Source: Omphiscola glabra (taxonomy: Eukaryota; Mollusca; Gastropoda; Lymnaeidae). From it: a DNA stretch of 64,000 nucleotides. The stretch's first letter is position 1. Each line of letters begins with the position of its first letter. The DNA is taken from contig OZ024810.1 in NCBI GenBank assembly GCA_964017045.1, positions 4,894,562 through 4,958,561 of the forward strand, given 5' to 3'. The notes beneath the pieces were generated by a model. The model worked only from the letters and a program-made list of their open reading frames with translations, was not told where the DNA came from and made no database searches. Of the stretch, positions 1 to 10,483 are shown piece after piece. Both the position numbers and the translations under genes were made by a program.

Positions 1-2332
1 AGAGAATGAGAGAGAGAGAATGAAAGAGAGAATGAGAGAGAGAATTAGAGAGAGAATGAGTGAGAAAATGAAAGAGAGAATGAGAGAGAGAGAATGAGAG
101 AGAGAATGAAAGAGAGAATGAGAGAGAGAGAATGAGTGAGATAATGAAAGAGAGAATGAGAGAGAGAGAATGAGTGAGAGAATGAAAGAGAGAATGAGAG
201 AGAGAGAATAAGTGAGAGAATGAAAGAGAGAATGAGAGAGAGAATGAGAGAGAGAATGAGAGAGAGGAGAGAGAGAGAATGAGTGAGAGAATGAAAGAGA
301 GAATGAGAGAGAGAGAGAATGAGAGAGAGAGAATGAGAGAGAGAATGAAAGAGAGAATGAGAGAGAGAATGAGAGAGAGAGAATGAAAGAGAGAATGAGA
401 GAGAGAATGAGAGAGAGAATGAGAGAGAGAATGAAAGAGAGAATGAAAGAGAGAATGAAAGTGAGAATGAGAGAGAGAATGAAAGAGAGAATGAGAGAGA
501 GAATGATAGAGAGAGAATGAGTAAGACAATGAAAGAGAGAATGAGAGAAAGAATGAGAGAGAGAGAATGAGAGAGAATGAAAGAGAGAATGAGAGAGAGA
601 ATGAGAGAGAGAATGAAAGAGAGAATGAAAGAGAGAATGAAAGAGAGAATGAGAGAGAGAATGAGAGAGAGAGAATGAGAGAGAGAGAATGAGAGAGAGA
701 ATGAGAGAGAGAGAATGAGAGAGAGAATGAGAGAGAGAGAATGAAAGAGAGAATGAGAGAGAGAATGAAAGAGAGAATGAAAGAGAGAATGAAAGAGAGA
801 ATGAAAGAGAGAATGAAAGAGAGAATGAGAGAGAGAGAATGAGAGAGAGAATGAGAGAGAGAATGAGAGAGAGAATGAAAGAGAGAATGAAAGAGAGAAT
901 GAAAGAGAGAATGAAAGAGAGAATGAGAAAGAGAGAATGAGAGAGAGAATGAGAGAGAGAGAATGAGAGAGAGAATGAAAGAGAGAATGAAAGAGAGAAT
1001 GAAAGAGAGAATGAAAGAGAGAATGAGAGAGAGAATGAGAGAGAGAGAATGAGAGAGAGAATGAAAGAGAGAATGAAAGAGAGAATGAAAGAGAGAATGA
1101 AAGAGAGAATGAAAGAGAGAATGAAAGAGAGAATGAGTGAGAGAATGAAAGAGAGAATGAGAGAGAGAGAGAATGAGTGAGAGAATGAGAGAGAGAATGA
1201 AAGAGAGAATGAAAGAGAGAATGAAAGAGAGAATGAAAGAGAGAATGAGAGAGAGAGAATGAGATATAGAATGAAAGAGAGAATGAAAGAGAGAATGAAA
1301 GAGAGAATGAGAGAGAGAATGAAAGAGAGAATGAAAGAGAGAATGAAAGAGAGAATGAAAGAGAGAATGAAAGAGAGAATGAAAGAGAGAATGAAAGAGA
1401 GAATGAGAGAGAGAGAATGAGAGAGAGAATGAAAGAGAGAATGAAAGAGAGAATGAAAGAGAGAATGAGAGAATGAAAGAGAGAATGAGAGAGAGAATGA
1501 AAGAGAGAATGAAAGAGAGAATGAAAGAGAGAATGAGAGAGAGAGAGAATGAGAGAGAGAATAAAAGAGAGAATGAGAGAGAGAGAATGAAAGAGAGAAT
1601 GAGAGAGAGAATGAAAGAGAGAATGAAAGAGAGAATGAAAGAGAGAATGAGAGAGAGAGAGAATGAGAGAGAGAATGAAAGAGAGAATGAAAGAGAGAAT
1701 GAGAGAGAGAGAATGAGAGAGAGAATGAAAGAGAGAATGAAAGAGAGAATGAAAGAGAGAATGAAAGAGAGAATGAGAGAGAGAATAAGAGAGAGAGAAT
1801 GAAAGAGAGAATGAAAGAGAGAATGAGAGAGAGAATGAAAGAGAGAATGAGAGAGAGAATGAGAGAGAGAATGAGAGAGAGAGAATGAGAGAGAGAATGA
1901 GAGAGAGAATGAGAGAGAGAGAATGAGTGAGATAATGAAAGAGAGAATGAGAGAGAGAATGAGAGAGAGAATGAAAGAGAGAATGAGAGAGAGAGAATGA
2001 GAGAATGAAAGAGAGAATGAGAGAGAGAGAATGAGTGAGATAATGAAAGAGAGAATGAGAGAGAGAGAGAATGAGTGAGAGAGAGAATGAGTGAGATAAT
2101 GAAAGAGAGAATGAGTGAGATAATGAAAGAGAGAATGAGAGAGAGAGAATGAGTGAGATAATGAAAGAGAGAATGAGAGAGAGAGAATGAGAGAGTGAGA
2201 GAATGAGTGAGATAATGAAAGAGAATGAGAGAGAGAGAGAATGAGTGAGATAATGAAAGAGAGAATGAGAGAGAGAGAGAGAATGAGTGAGGGAATGAAA
2301 GAGAGAATGGGAGAGAATGAGTGTATGCGATG
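1..2332. repeat. Polypurine minisatellite field (10/12/14-bp units)
   Basis: The plus strand is almost purely A and G with scattered T, built from interleaved units such as GAATGAAAGAGA and GAATGAGAGAGA. Blocks of the AAAG and GAGAG variants alternate. The array starts at the window edge, so its true left end is outside. The complementary strand has no stop codons over about 930 codons and reads Ser/Leu/Phe/His only. This is a repeat artefact and not a protein. The array ends in a short non-repetitive junction near 2325-2348. Confidence 0.97.
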
Positions 2333-2348
2333 GCGCGTAATATTGCGC

Positions 2349-2445
2349 AAGAGAGAGTGAGATAGAGAGGAAGAGAGAGTGAGATAGAGAGGAAGAGAGA
2401 GTGAGATAGAGAGGAAGAGAGAGTAAGATAGAGAGGAAGAGAGAG
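2349..2445. repeat. 22-bp purine-rich tandem repeat, about 4 copies
   Basis: The unit contains GTGAGATAGAGAGGAAGAGA and repeats every 22 bp. It follows the polypurine field after a short spacer (2325-2348) that holds the only GC-rich bases nearby. Confidence 0.9.
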
Positions 2446-2452
2446 TGCGAGG

Positions 2453-2600
2453 ATGAGAGAGAAGATAACGAGGGAGAAGCGGAGTGATATGGAGCAAATG
2501 AGAGAGAAGATAACGAGGGAGAAGCGGAGTGATATGGAGCAAATGAGAGGGAAGATAACGAGGGAGAAGCGGAGTGATATGGAGCAAATGAGAGAGGGGA
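2453..2600. repeat. 45-bp tandem repeat, about 3.3 copies
   Basis: Three nearly identical 45-bp units carry the internal motif GATAACGAGGGAGAAGCGG. The first copies differ at only one or two positions, so the expansion is recent or well homogenised. Confidence 0.93.
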
Positions 2601-2718
2601 GAGAGCGAGAAATGGTGGGAGAGTGAGAGAATGCGAGACGGAAAGAATGAGAGGGAGAGATAGGGGAGATAACGAGCGAAAGACGGGGTTAATTAGAGAG
2701 AGAGGGACGGTGATCAAG

Positions 2719-2719
2719 T

Positions 2720-2757
<38 letters not shown>
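2719..2757. repeat. (GA)n microsatellite
   Basis: This is a nearly perfect GA dinucleotide run inside a wider purine-rich stretch (2600-2800). Confidence 0.95.
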
Positions 2758-2767
<10 letters not shown>

Positions 2768-2878
2768 TAAAGAGAGTGAGAGACAATGAGAGAAGTTCTG
2801 GAAGGAGAACGACAGACAGAGAGACCGACGGTCGACTGGATAGACAATTGGATGTATGACTTAGGTCAAGCCTTTGTC

Positions 2879-3010
2879 TGCCTAGCACTGCTACCTCAGT
2901 CAGCCCAAGTCACATTAGCGCTGCTACCTCAGTATGCCCATGTCGCGTAACGCTGCTAGCTCAGACTGCCCAGGTCTTCCTACCACTGATATCTCCGTCT
3001 GCCTCTTGAC
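2879..3010. repeat. Degenerate 33-bp repeat, 3-4 copies
   Basis: The motif GCTGCTACCTCAGT recurs at 2885, 2918 and 2950 (spacings 33 and 32), with weaker copies after 2990. Divergence between units suggests an old array. Confidence 0.6.
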
Positions 3011-3622
3011 TGCCTCGCTCTGTTACTTCAGTCTGCCACTTGTCTGCCCAGCTCCACTCAAGTCTGTCTATCTGCACGTCATCCCGATTGTCTGCTATCA
3101 GACTATTCCTTCTATCTGCACATCGTTCCGAATGGCCGCCATCAGATCGCACTGCTTGACATCGTCTATTATAACACAGCTTTCAAAATAGCCCCGACTC
3201 TAGCCATTAGCAAGCCTCAATTTTCTCCACAGTTTCACAATACCCCCGCCCCCACACACACACATACCCCTCTCGCCCTACCCCAAAATCACCTCTTCAA
3301 ATTTGCAACAATTTACTACCGCCCGTGTTTTCACTCTTACCCGTTTATATAGTTTTCCCTCCGTGAGTTAAGTGCTCCTGGTTGCAAAGCTGATATTTTT
3401 ACGAGAACGAAAAAAAAAAAAGAAGAAAAAGCAACCAGCTGTACATTTGAGAGTGCTACGCTACTGCTACAGGTGGGTGAAGAATGGGTAAAGAATGTTT
3501 ACTACAGTTACACTGCATTGATTGATGATAACATCATACATTGAATACATTCTAGGATGGATTGTGTAGCAGTTCGATCATATCTACATTTGATGGTGAG
3601 GATATTTTTTTCTCTTTCTGAT
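3011..3622. other. Non-coding spacer
   Basis: I see no credible gene here. It contains a C- and CA-rich patch near 3244-3280 and an A-rich tract at 3411-3430. Short open frames lack any recognisable domain. Confidence 0.6.
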
Positions 3623-3754
3623 TTCTACTATCTAGGAATTCTGCATTTTTGGGCCTTCTACTATCTAGGAATTCTGCATTTTTGGGCCTTCTACTATCTA
3701 GGAATTCTGCATTTTTGGGCCTTCTACTATCTAGGAATTCTGCATTTTTGGGCC
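3623..3754. repeat. 33-bp minisatellite, 4 perfect copies
   Basis: The unit begins TTCTACTATCTAGGAATTC and repeats four times without a visible mismatch. Because 33 is divisible by three, one plus-strand frame stays open and repeats an 11-residue motif. This creates a spurious 129-codon frame. Confidence 0.97.
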
Positions 3755-4804
3755 TATATTAAATACGAGGCACCATCATGTAAAATATATTTACCAACTG
3801 ACAAACAATATATTTCCCACCGGACACAAAATATAATATATATTTCCATTGACAAAAAATATATTTCCAAACTCACAATAATGTATCTCCCAATTCACGC
3901 TTATGTTGAGGGATCCAATCAATTTGGCAACTACGCCAGTGGATGACGATTTTCAGATTGCTATTTTATCGAATCTGCCCCTGGGAACAACCCGAATTAG
4001 TATATTTATTAGTCTGCAGAACACAATTGCTTCCAACATTATTTAGTAATTTAAACAGCTCCACCTGCCGGAGTAAGCCTGCTAGACGAAGAAGAAGCCT
4101 TTTAGGCTGAATTTTTTAAACGCTTGTTAACTGAGCAACAGTGTAAATAAATTTTAAACACTCAACTTTGTCAGCAATCTTGCGAAAAGTTAACAAAACA
4201 AAACAAAAACCAGCCACACATTAGGTATCCATTAGTATCCAGTAGACATCGCTGTTAAAACTTAGAATCGGGAAAACCCGAGCCTCCCCCCTTTCGAAGA
4301 GCGCGCTGGTGGTGCGCGACAACTCTTAAAGCACACGGCGAGTAACGCTTCCTGCTAAAAGGCTTGTCTCCCCCTGGATAGTTCCAGATCACCCGGAAAA
4401 TGTCCGCGTTATGACGCCGCTACCACGGCAACGACGGAAGGGGTGTAACTGTAGCTGCATGATTACTCTACCAGTGTACTCTTCAACTCAACCCTTCTCA
4501 TAAGAGCGCCAACAGCAACGATGAAGCAGTGCGAATCAAATAACTTGATTTTTAAGTTCAATTATAATTTTGTTAATTACCCATATTAAAAATGGTAAAA
4601 TTTAAACATAAATAAATTTTGTTCTTATGTTAAAATAATTCGAATCTAGTTATTTTTATTTGGTTTAAATGACGGCAGCTGTTGTTTTCTTCTTCTAACT
4701 ACAGTTATTAAGAATAGAGGAAAGGCATTCGCTGTTTATAGTCGAAAAGAATGTTTGGGGGCCAGCTTCCCTTTATACAATTTACAGGACGTGTCATGCG
4801 GGCC
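3755..4804. other. Non-coding spacer with short degenerate repeats
   Basis: The AT-rich start (3780-3900) has a degenerate repeat around AATATATTTCC. A short GAAGAAGAAG run at 4087-4096 follows CCTGCTAGAC and resembles the tail of a small retroelement, but no body could be identified. A GC-rich patch lies at 4300-4450. No gene was recognised. Confidence 0.55.
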
Positions 4805-6122
4805 CAGTGGCGTAGCTAGGGTTGGTGTCACCCGGAGCGGTAAACTTATGGTGTCACCCCCCCCCCCCCCACACACACACACCTACTTCCACGGTGGATT
4901 TCTTCTTTTTAAGACGTGTCCACAGTATGACAATGGCAAGAACATAAACAAATTAATTTAAGGTCAGGAGGTCAATGTATTTAAGAACTGTAGCACGTAC
5001 TTAGAATCGCCCGACCATATCGTATTTGGCATCAATGGAAAGATTAAGTTCTCATAATTTAGATACATATAGCTTCCTGTCACTTACAAAAAATCCAGAA
5101 CATTTCAATCGGCGTTGAATCATGGTCAAAACGGTGTTCTTCTGACCTAATCAATATAGGGTCACCTCAGTTCTGACGCATCAACCTTGAACTCTAAATA
5201 AAGTATGCATTTGGATTGGTTACATGTGTGGAACATTTCCGTGTGATCGGTTATCCTTTTATGAAATTCTTTTAGACCGAGCAGTGTGTGCTGTGTTAGA
5301 CTGAGCAGTGTGTGCTGTGTTAGACTGAGCAGTGTGTGCTGTGTTAGACTGAGCAGTGTGTGCTGTGTTAGACTGAGCAGTGGGGGCTGTGTTAGACTGA
5401 GCAGTGTGTGCTGTGTTAGACTGAGCAGTGTGTGCTCTGTTAGACCGAGCAGTGTGTGCTGTGTTAGACTGAGCAGTGTGTGCTGTGTTAGACCGAGCAG
5501 TGTGTGCTCTGTTAGACCGAGCAGTGTGTGCTGTGTTAGACTGAGCAGTGTGTGCTGTGTTAGACCGAGCAGTGTGTGCTGTGTTAGACCGAGCAGTGTG
5601 TGCTCTGTTAGACCGAGCAGTGTGTGCTGTGTTAGACCGAGCAGTGTGTGCTGTGTTAGACCGAGCAGTGTGTGCTGTGTTAGACCGAGCAGTGTGTGCT
5701 GTGTTAGACCGAGCAGTGTGTGCTCTGTTAGACCGAGCAGTGTGTGCTGTGTTAGACCGAGCAGTGTGTGCTGTGTTAGACCGAGCAGTGTGTGCTGTGT
5801 TAGACCGAGCAGTGTGTGCTCTGTTAGACCGAGCAGTGTGTGCTGTGTTAGACCGAGCAGTGTGTGCTGTGTTAGACCGAGCAGTGTGTGCTGTGTTAGA
5901 CTGAGCAGTGTGTGCTGTGTTAGACCGAGCAGTGTGTGCTGTGTTAGACTGAGCAGTGTGTGCTGTGTTAGACCGAGCAGTGTGTGCTGTGTTAGACCGA
6001 GCAGTGTGTGCTGTGTTAGACCGAGCAGTGTGTGCTCTGAATATATGAAATTTTTCAATTTGATGTCACCCCCTGAGATGGTGTCACCCGGTGGGGCCAG
6101 CAACCCTCTAGCTGCATCACTA
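4805..6122 (+). mobile_element. Non-autonomous hAT-like element (CAGTGGCG-end family), internally expanded
   Basis: The left end reads CAGTGGCGTAGCTAGGG and continues GGTGTCACCCGG. The right side has GGTGTCACCCGG again, then a degraded end CTAGCTGCATCACTA that corresponds to CTAGCTACGCCACTG. MITEs with these ends are widespread in invertebrates and usually carry 8-bp duplications. No duplication is visible here, consistent with age or a damaged right end. Much of the length is an internal 24-bp array (5272-6038). A poly-C run lies at 4857-4870. No transposase is present. Confidence 0.6.
5272..6038. repeat. 24-bp minisatellite, about 32 copies
   Basis: The unit is TTAGACCGAGCAGTG followed by TGTGCTGTG, repeated every 24 bp, with CTGAGC/CCGAGC and CTGT/CTCT variants. 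The period is divisible by three, so frames on both strands stay open and read simple 8-residue repeats. The array lies wholly within the hAT-like element at 4805-6122. Confidence 0.97.
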
Positions 6123-6650
6123 AGTTGACATTTAAAGATTGTGAGCAGAAATAGAATTTGAACATTTTAGCGAATTTAGGGGCTTTAAAAACTGACTACG
6201 TCCTAGAAACAACTAACCAGCCGTCCCCTAATGTGAGGAAAACTTAAGGGGAAAAGAGGGACTCTATTTATATAAAGAGGGCTTTGTTTGTATTATTAAT
6301 AACAGAGCTAAAAAAATGTCATGGGCCACGAGCAAAAACGTTTGAGACACGCTGATTATTCGTTTAATGTGACACCGTTATGCCATTTTAGAAGACAACT
6401 GGCACATTCCCTAGTTATGTATAACCAACTATGTTTTAAGCTGGTCCCAGGAGTTGACCTTGAGTCTCCTCAATGACACAAAACGGTCCCTTTTATTTTC
6501 TAAAAAGTCATTGCAAAACAAGCATAACTGTCCATCCTTGTCTTTTCAACCGTGTCACCTGGGGGAAAGCACACGCAAGGTCAAGGTGAAGTTCGTGCGA
6601 GCAGACGTATTGATCCGGCCTCGACCATGTCATCGGTTCCTGGTCTTGTC
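6123..6650. other. Spacer with an isolated hAT-type right end
   Basis: At about 6318-6354 the sequence GGGCCACGAGC then CGTTTGAGACACGCTG resembles the right terminus of a hAT element of the CAG...TTTCTCAAACG type. A matching left end or target duplication was not found. The rest is unique non-coding DNA. Confidence 0.35.
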
Positions 6651-6752
6651 ATTTATGGCTTTGTTCTATAGACAGTGTCGGAACATTTATGGCTTTGTTC
6701 TATAGACAGTGTCGGAACATTTATGGCTTTGTTCTATAGACAGTGTCGGAAC
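6651..6752. repeat. 34-bp tandem repeat, 3 perfect copies
   Basis: The unit starts ATTTATGGCTTTGTTC and ends CAGTGTCGGAAC. The three copies are identical, which implies a recent or well homogenised duplication. Confidence 0.96.
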
Positions 6753-6795
6753 AAAGGACGATCAGACAAAACAGACATCCATTAACTGTTTGGGT

Positions 6796-6895
6796 GCTTC
6801 TCTTACACACCCACCCCCACCCCCAAACGACTATGTATGGGTATTTCCTTGGTTGTTTCCCTGACCCCCCCCCCCCAAACCGAGTATGTATGGGT
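6796..6895. repeat. Poly-C linked repeat, locus 1
   Basis: Two tandem copies of a unit of about 45-50 bp combine a C-rich run with AAACCGAGTATGTATGGGT and GTTTCCCTGAC. A related pair lies at 7716-7800. The C runs differ in length between copies. Confidence 0.6.
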
Positions 6896-6902
6896 GCTGC
6901 CC

Positions 6903-7555
6903 TGCCCGCGAGCCAGATGTGGCTCTATTGATGGCTGCATCTGGCTCGCAGACAAATGTTCGATTATAAAAAAAAATGTTTCTTTAGACTCCTTTGATCT
7001 ACATATTAATTGCATATCAATATTTCATTCTACAAATGAGCTAAAGTCTACTGCAGCTCAGCATCAGAAGTGCTAAAGGAGATTAACTCCGCTGACCTAA
7101 AAGACAGGAAAATAGCAACACTGCACACATTTAATTGAATTTTTAGTTTTAAACATAAGGTATGGCTCTCACAGAATTACTTTTCAAAAAATGTGGTACC
7201 ATGGCTCTCACAGAATTACTTTTCAAAATGTGTGGTGTCCATGGCTCTCACAGAATTACTTTTCAAAATATTTGGTGTCCATGGCTCTCACAGAATTCCT
7301 TTTCAAAATATTTGGTGTCCATGGCTCTCACAGAATTCCTTTTCAAAATATGTGGTGTCCATGGCTCTCACAGAATTCCTTTTCAATATATGTGGTGTCC
7401 ATGGCTCTCACAGAATTCCTTTTCAAAATATGTGGTGTCCATGGCTCTCACAGAATTCCTTTTCAATATATGTGGTGTCCATGGCTCTCACAGAATTCCT
7501 TTTCAAAATATGTGGTGTCCATGGCTCTCTCAGACAAAAGGGTTCCCGACCCCTG
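6903..7555 (+). mobile_element. Truncated hAT element (CAGGGGTCGGGAACC-end type) with internal array
   Basis: The interior starts with a stem (GCGAGCCAGATG at 6908-6919 against CATCTGGCTCGC at 6938-6949) that I recognise from non-autonomous hAT elements. The right side has ATGGCTCTCTCAGAC and terminates GGGTTCCCGACCCCTG at 7555, the reverse complement of a typical hAT terminus. The left terminus is missing, so this is a 5'-truncated copy. The eight bases after the end are GACTAGAC, similar to the TCTAGA-like targets of other hAT copies here. The 40-bp array 7162-7540 was built from its own right-end sequence. Confidence 0.65.
7162..7540. repeat. 40-bp minisatellite derived from a hAT right end, 9.5 copies
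   Basis: The unit begins ATGGCTCTCACAGAATTCC and ends TATGTGGTGTCC. The first unit is 39 bp, the others 40 bp. The last unit runs directly into the hAT terminus, so the unit is part of the transposon. Substitutions (TTACTT/TTCCTT, AATATA/AAAATA) mark subfamilies along the array. Confidence 0.95.
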
Positions 7556-7715
7556 GACTAGACAATACGTCACAATGAACATAAAAATACGTCACAGAGT
7601 CAAGCGCGGGAAGAGCGTTCACTAAATAATAAAACACTAAAACACACACCGTGCCTAATCAAATATAATATTCTGTCGCAACAATTATTAAAGAACTGCC
7701 ATACTCAACACTGGA

Positions 7716-7800
7716 CCCCCCCCCCCAAACCGAATAAATATGGTTGTTTCCCTGACACCCCCCCCCCCATTCGAGTTACTATGGGCATTTCCATGACCCT
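7716..7800. repeat. Poly-C linked repeat, locus 2
   Basis: Two degenerate copies of the unit seen at 6796-6895 each contain an 11-base C run plus AAACCGAAT or ATTCGAGT and TTTCC-TGAC. The 40-bp hAT-derived array lies between the two loci. Confidence 0.55.
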
Positions 7801-7840
7801 CCCCCGTCCGTTACATGGCTTAATAAGACGTCGAGTCACC

Positions 7841-8500
7841 GTCTGACCAGTGTATAATCTGACCATTGTATAATCTGACCATTGTATAATCAGACCATTG
7901 TATAAACTGACCATTGTATAATCTGACCATTGTATGATCTGACCATTGTATGATCTGACCATTGTATAATCTGACCATTGTATGATCTGACCATTGTATA
8001 ATCTGACCATTGTATGATCTGACCATTGTATGATCTGACCATTGTATAATCTGACCATTGTATGAACTGACCATTGTATAATCTGACCATTGTATAATCT
8101 GACCATTGTATAATCTGACCATTGTATAATCTGACCATTGTATAATCTGACCATTGTATGAACTGACCATTGTATAATCTGACCATTGTATAATCTGACC
8201 ATTGTATAATCTGACCATTGTATAATCTGACCATTGTATGATCTAACCATTGTATAATCTGACCATTGTATAATCTGACCATTGTAAAATCTGACCATTG
8301 TATAATCTGACCATTGTATAATCTGACCATTGTATAATCTGACCATTGTATAATCTGACCATTGTATGAACTGACCATTGTATGAACTGACCATTGTATA
8401 ATCTGACCATTGTATAATCTGACCATTGTAAAATCTGACCATTGTATAATCTGACCATTGTAAAATCTGACCATTGTATAATCTGACCATTGTATGATTT
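7841..8500. repeat. 16-bp minisatellite, about 41 copies
   Basis: The unit is CTGACCATTGTATAAT, with GATC, GAAC and AAAT variants at the last positions. Sixteen is not divisible by three, so all three minus-strand frames cycle through the same repeating peptide (MVRLYNGQIIQWSDYT-like). This gives several overlapping spurious open frames of up to 342 codons. Confidence 0.97.
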
Positions 8501-8544
8501 AAGTATGAATGCTTTCTTCCATACTTTATTCGACGGGGAGTAAG

Positions 8545-8715
8545 AAATATCAAGAAAGAAAGAGAAAGTGAGAGATAGAGAGGGAGAGAGAGAGAGAAAG
8601 AAAGGGTGAAAGAACAAAAAATTGACAAGAGTGAAGAAACAGGGCCTAACAGAAAGAAAGAGAGGTGGGGAATTGAGACATGGGAGAGAAGAAAAGATAT
8701 AGAGGGAGATAGATC
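8545..8715. repeat. Purine-rich low-complexity tract
   Basis: This is a G/A-rich stretch with GAGAGA and GAAAGAAA motifs and no clear long unit. Confidence 0.85.
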
Positions 8716-8872
8716 AAGCCTCACTATCATCAAGTCTCACTATCATCAACTCACACTATCATCATGACTCACTATCATCAAGACTTACTATCGTCAAGAC
8801 TCATTATCATCAAGACTCAATATCATCAAGTTTGGAGACCCCTGATCTAGACTCACTATCATCAAGTCTCAC
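8716..8872. repeat. 16-bp degenerate tandem repeat interrupted by a hAT-like end
   Basis: Units of CTCACTATCATCAAGT repeat from 8716 to about 8832 and again after 8850. Between them lies GTTTGGAGACCCCTG followed by ATCTAGAC. That resembles a hAT right terminus plus a TCTAGA-type target, so a transposon fragment may be embedded in the array. Confidence 0.65.
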
Positions 8873-8964
8873 TATCCATGAAGGATTCTTAATCCTCAAC
8901 CTTGAACCAAAGTTTGAAATGTGGAAGCCGGTAGGTCATTTGGATAATGCGAAGCCTTGCATTA

Positions 8965-9228
8965 GATATGTTGGCCTGGGGTCAAATATGTTGCCGTGGG
9001 GTCAAATATGTTGCCGTGGGGTCAGTTATGTTACCCTTGGGTCAGTTATGTTGCCCTGGGGCCAGATATGTTGCCATGGGGTCAGATATGTTGCCATGGG
9101 GTCAGATATGTTGCCGTGGGGTCAGATTTGTTGCAATGGGGTCAGATATGTTGAAATGGGGTCAGATATGTTGCCATGGGGTCAGATATGTTTCCGTTGG
9201 GTCAGATATGTTGCCGTGGGGTCAGATA
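8965..9228. repeat. 20-bp minisatellite, about 13 copies
   Basis: The unit is ATATGTTGCCATGGGGTCAG, with changes mainly at the CCATGG positions. No stop codon arises in two plus-strand frames, giving spurious 144-151 codon frames. Confidence 0.95.
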
Positions 9229-9320
9229 AATGGCGGGGCAGATACTTCTACCGGATTTTTTTCAAAAACAAAACTTCTGCATTATAAGACGGTAATCGAA
9301 CTACGGTTACATTTTCAAAC

Positions 9321-9485
9321 CGATACCGAGTACGTGGTATCGCCATGGTCTGCTTTTGATTCACACCGATACCGTATATGAGGTATCGACATGGTCTGCT
9401 TTTGATTCACACCGATACCGAACACTTGGTATCGCCACGGTCTGCTTTTGAGTAACACTATCGTATTTAAGTAATCGCTATCGCC
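9321..9485. repeat. 46-bp tandem repeat with a hairpin in each unit, 3.5 copies
   Basis: The unit begins CGATACCGAGTACGTGGTAT and contains TGGTCTGCTTTTGA. Within each unit GATACC and GGTATC are 8 bp apart and can pair. The middle bases vary while the stem is conserved in the full copies. Confidence 0.85.
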
Positions 9486-9613
9486 CAACAAAAGAGCCTC
9501 TTAAAGTAGTCATTAAAATTTTAAACCCCCCCCCCCCCAAAAAAAAAAAACCCACTTCCCCAGCCCCCATCCCAAATATGGAATTCAAATAAAAACTGCA
9601 TGCTATTCTAGAT

Positions 9614-9992
9614 CAGGTCCTCACAACTCAAATGTAAGCCAGGCCGTAATACTTTAAGGAAAAACGTGTGCGGGCCGTACTACTTTATGAAAAACTTGTG
9701 CGGGCCGTTATACTTTATGAAAAACGTGTGCGGGCCGTAATGCTTTATGAAAAACTTGTGCGGGCCGTAATACTTTATGAAAAATTGTGCGGGCCGTAAT
9801 GCTTTATGATAAACTTGTGCGGGCCGTAATACTGTATGAAAAACATGTGCGGGCCGTAATACTTTATGAAAAACTTGTGCGGGCCGAAAGGAAGTTAGAC
9901 ATGTGCGAAAACTATTAAGAAAATAATAATAATAAAGAATATTTCGTGACTTTGCGGGCCGCCAAGCGCATGCTGTATGTTTTGTGGGCCTG
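9614..9992 (+). mobile_element. Non-autonomous hAT element with 8-bp target duplication and internal array
   Basis: The left end is CAGGTCCTCACAACTC. The right end is TTTTGTGGGCCTG, giving imperfect inverted termini. The flanks are TTCTAGAT (9606-9613) and TTCTAGAG (9993-10000), a 7/8 match of the NTCTAGAN type typical of many hAT insertions. The interior is a 30-bp array carrying GCGGGCCG, a motif also present in the right end (9955-9962). There is no coding capacity. Confidence 0.7.
9643..9897. repeat. 30-bp minisatellite inside a hAT element, about 8.5 copies
   Basis: The unit contains AAAACTTGTGCGGGCCGTAA and ends TACTTTATGA. Both edges lie inside the hAT copy at 9614-9992. The first partial unit (GGCCGTAATACTTTAAGGA) is contiguous with transposon sequence. 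Confidence 0.93.
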
Positions 9993-10483
9993 TTCTAGAG
10001 AAAATGAATTGCATTTTAGCGTATTTGATTCATTCTGACCTGTAGGATGTTGTTCTAAGTAGTAGAGCATTCTCATCAGTTTAGCCCACTTCCCGCTTCC
10101 CAGAGTTTATTTGTGTAGACGACACTGTCAGGTAAAATTAGTTTACCCCCCTTGTTTACCTGGGCGCCCCGCGCAAACTGCCGCCCCCCTCCCCGTCTCC
10201 ACACAGCGCTCACTCGCACGTAAAACGGAGCCGTGATAAATCGTCCCTCCGACCCGACCAGTGAGTAACGCCCGGCGCGCGCAGGTGTACCCATGTGATA
10301 ACAGGCTAACGGGTCGTGAAGAGTGAGTTTTAGGGCCATGCTAAGTTAGGCCACACGGGTAATTTGGGGGGAGGGGGGTGGGAGGGTGGAGGTAACACAA
10401 AAATTATGACTCGGAAATTCCGTTTAAATAACAAACGGAAACAATCGAATCTGGTGGCAACTTTGTTTGTCTGTGTGAGGAAA
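9993..10483. other. Unique spacer
   Basis: I recognise no gene. A GC-rich patch (10140-10320) gives an 87-codon minus-strand frame with no recognisable domain. A G-rich run lies at 10361-10392. Confidence 0.55.

Noticed and set aside
45..2888. 947-codon minus-strand Ser/Leu-rich open frame
   Set aside because: It is the complement of a polypurine array that cannot encode stop codons on that strand.
5286..6128. Cys-rich 280-codon frame (CCVRPSSV repeats)
   Set aside because: Direct translation of the 24-bp minisatellite; the opposite strand is equally open.
10076..10339. 87-codon minus-strand frame in a GC-rich patch
   Set aside because: GC-rich DNA has fewer stops by chance; no homology recognised.
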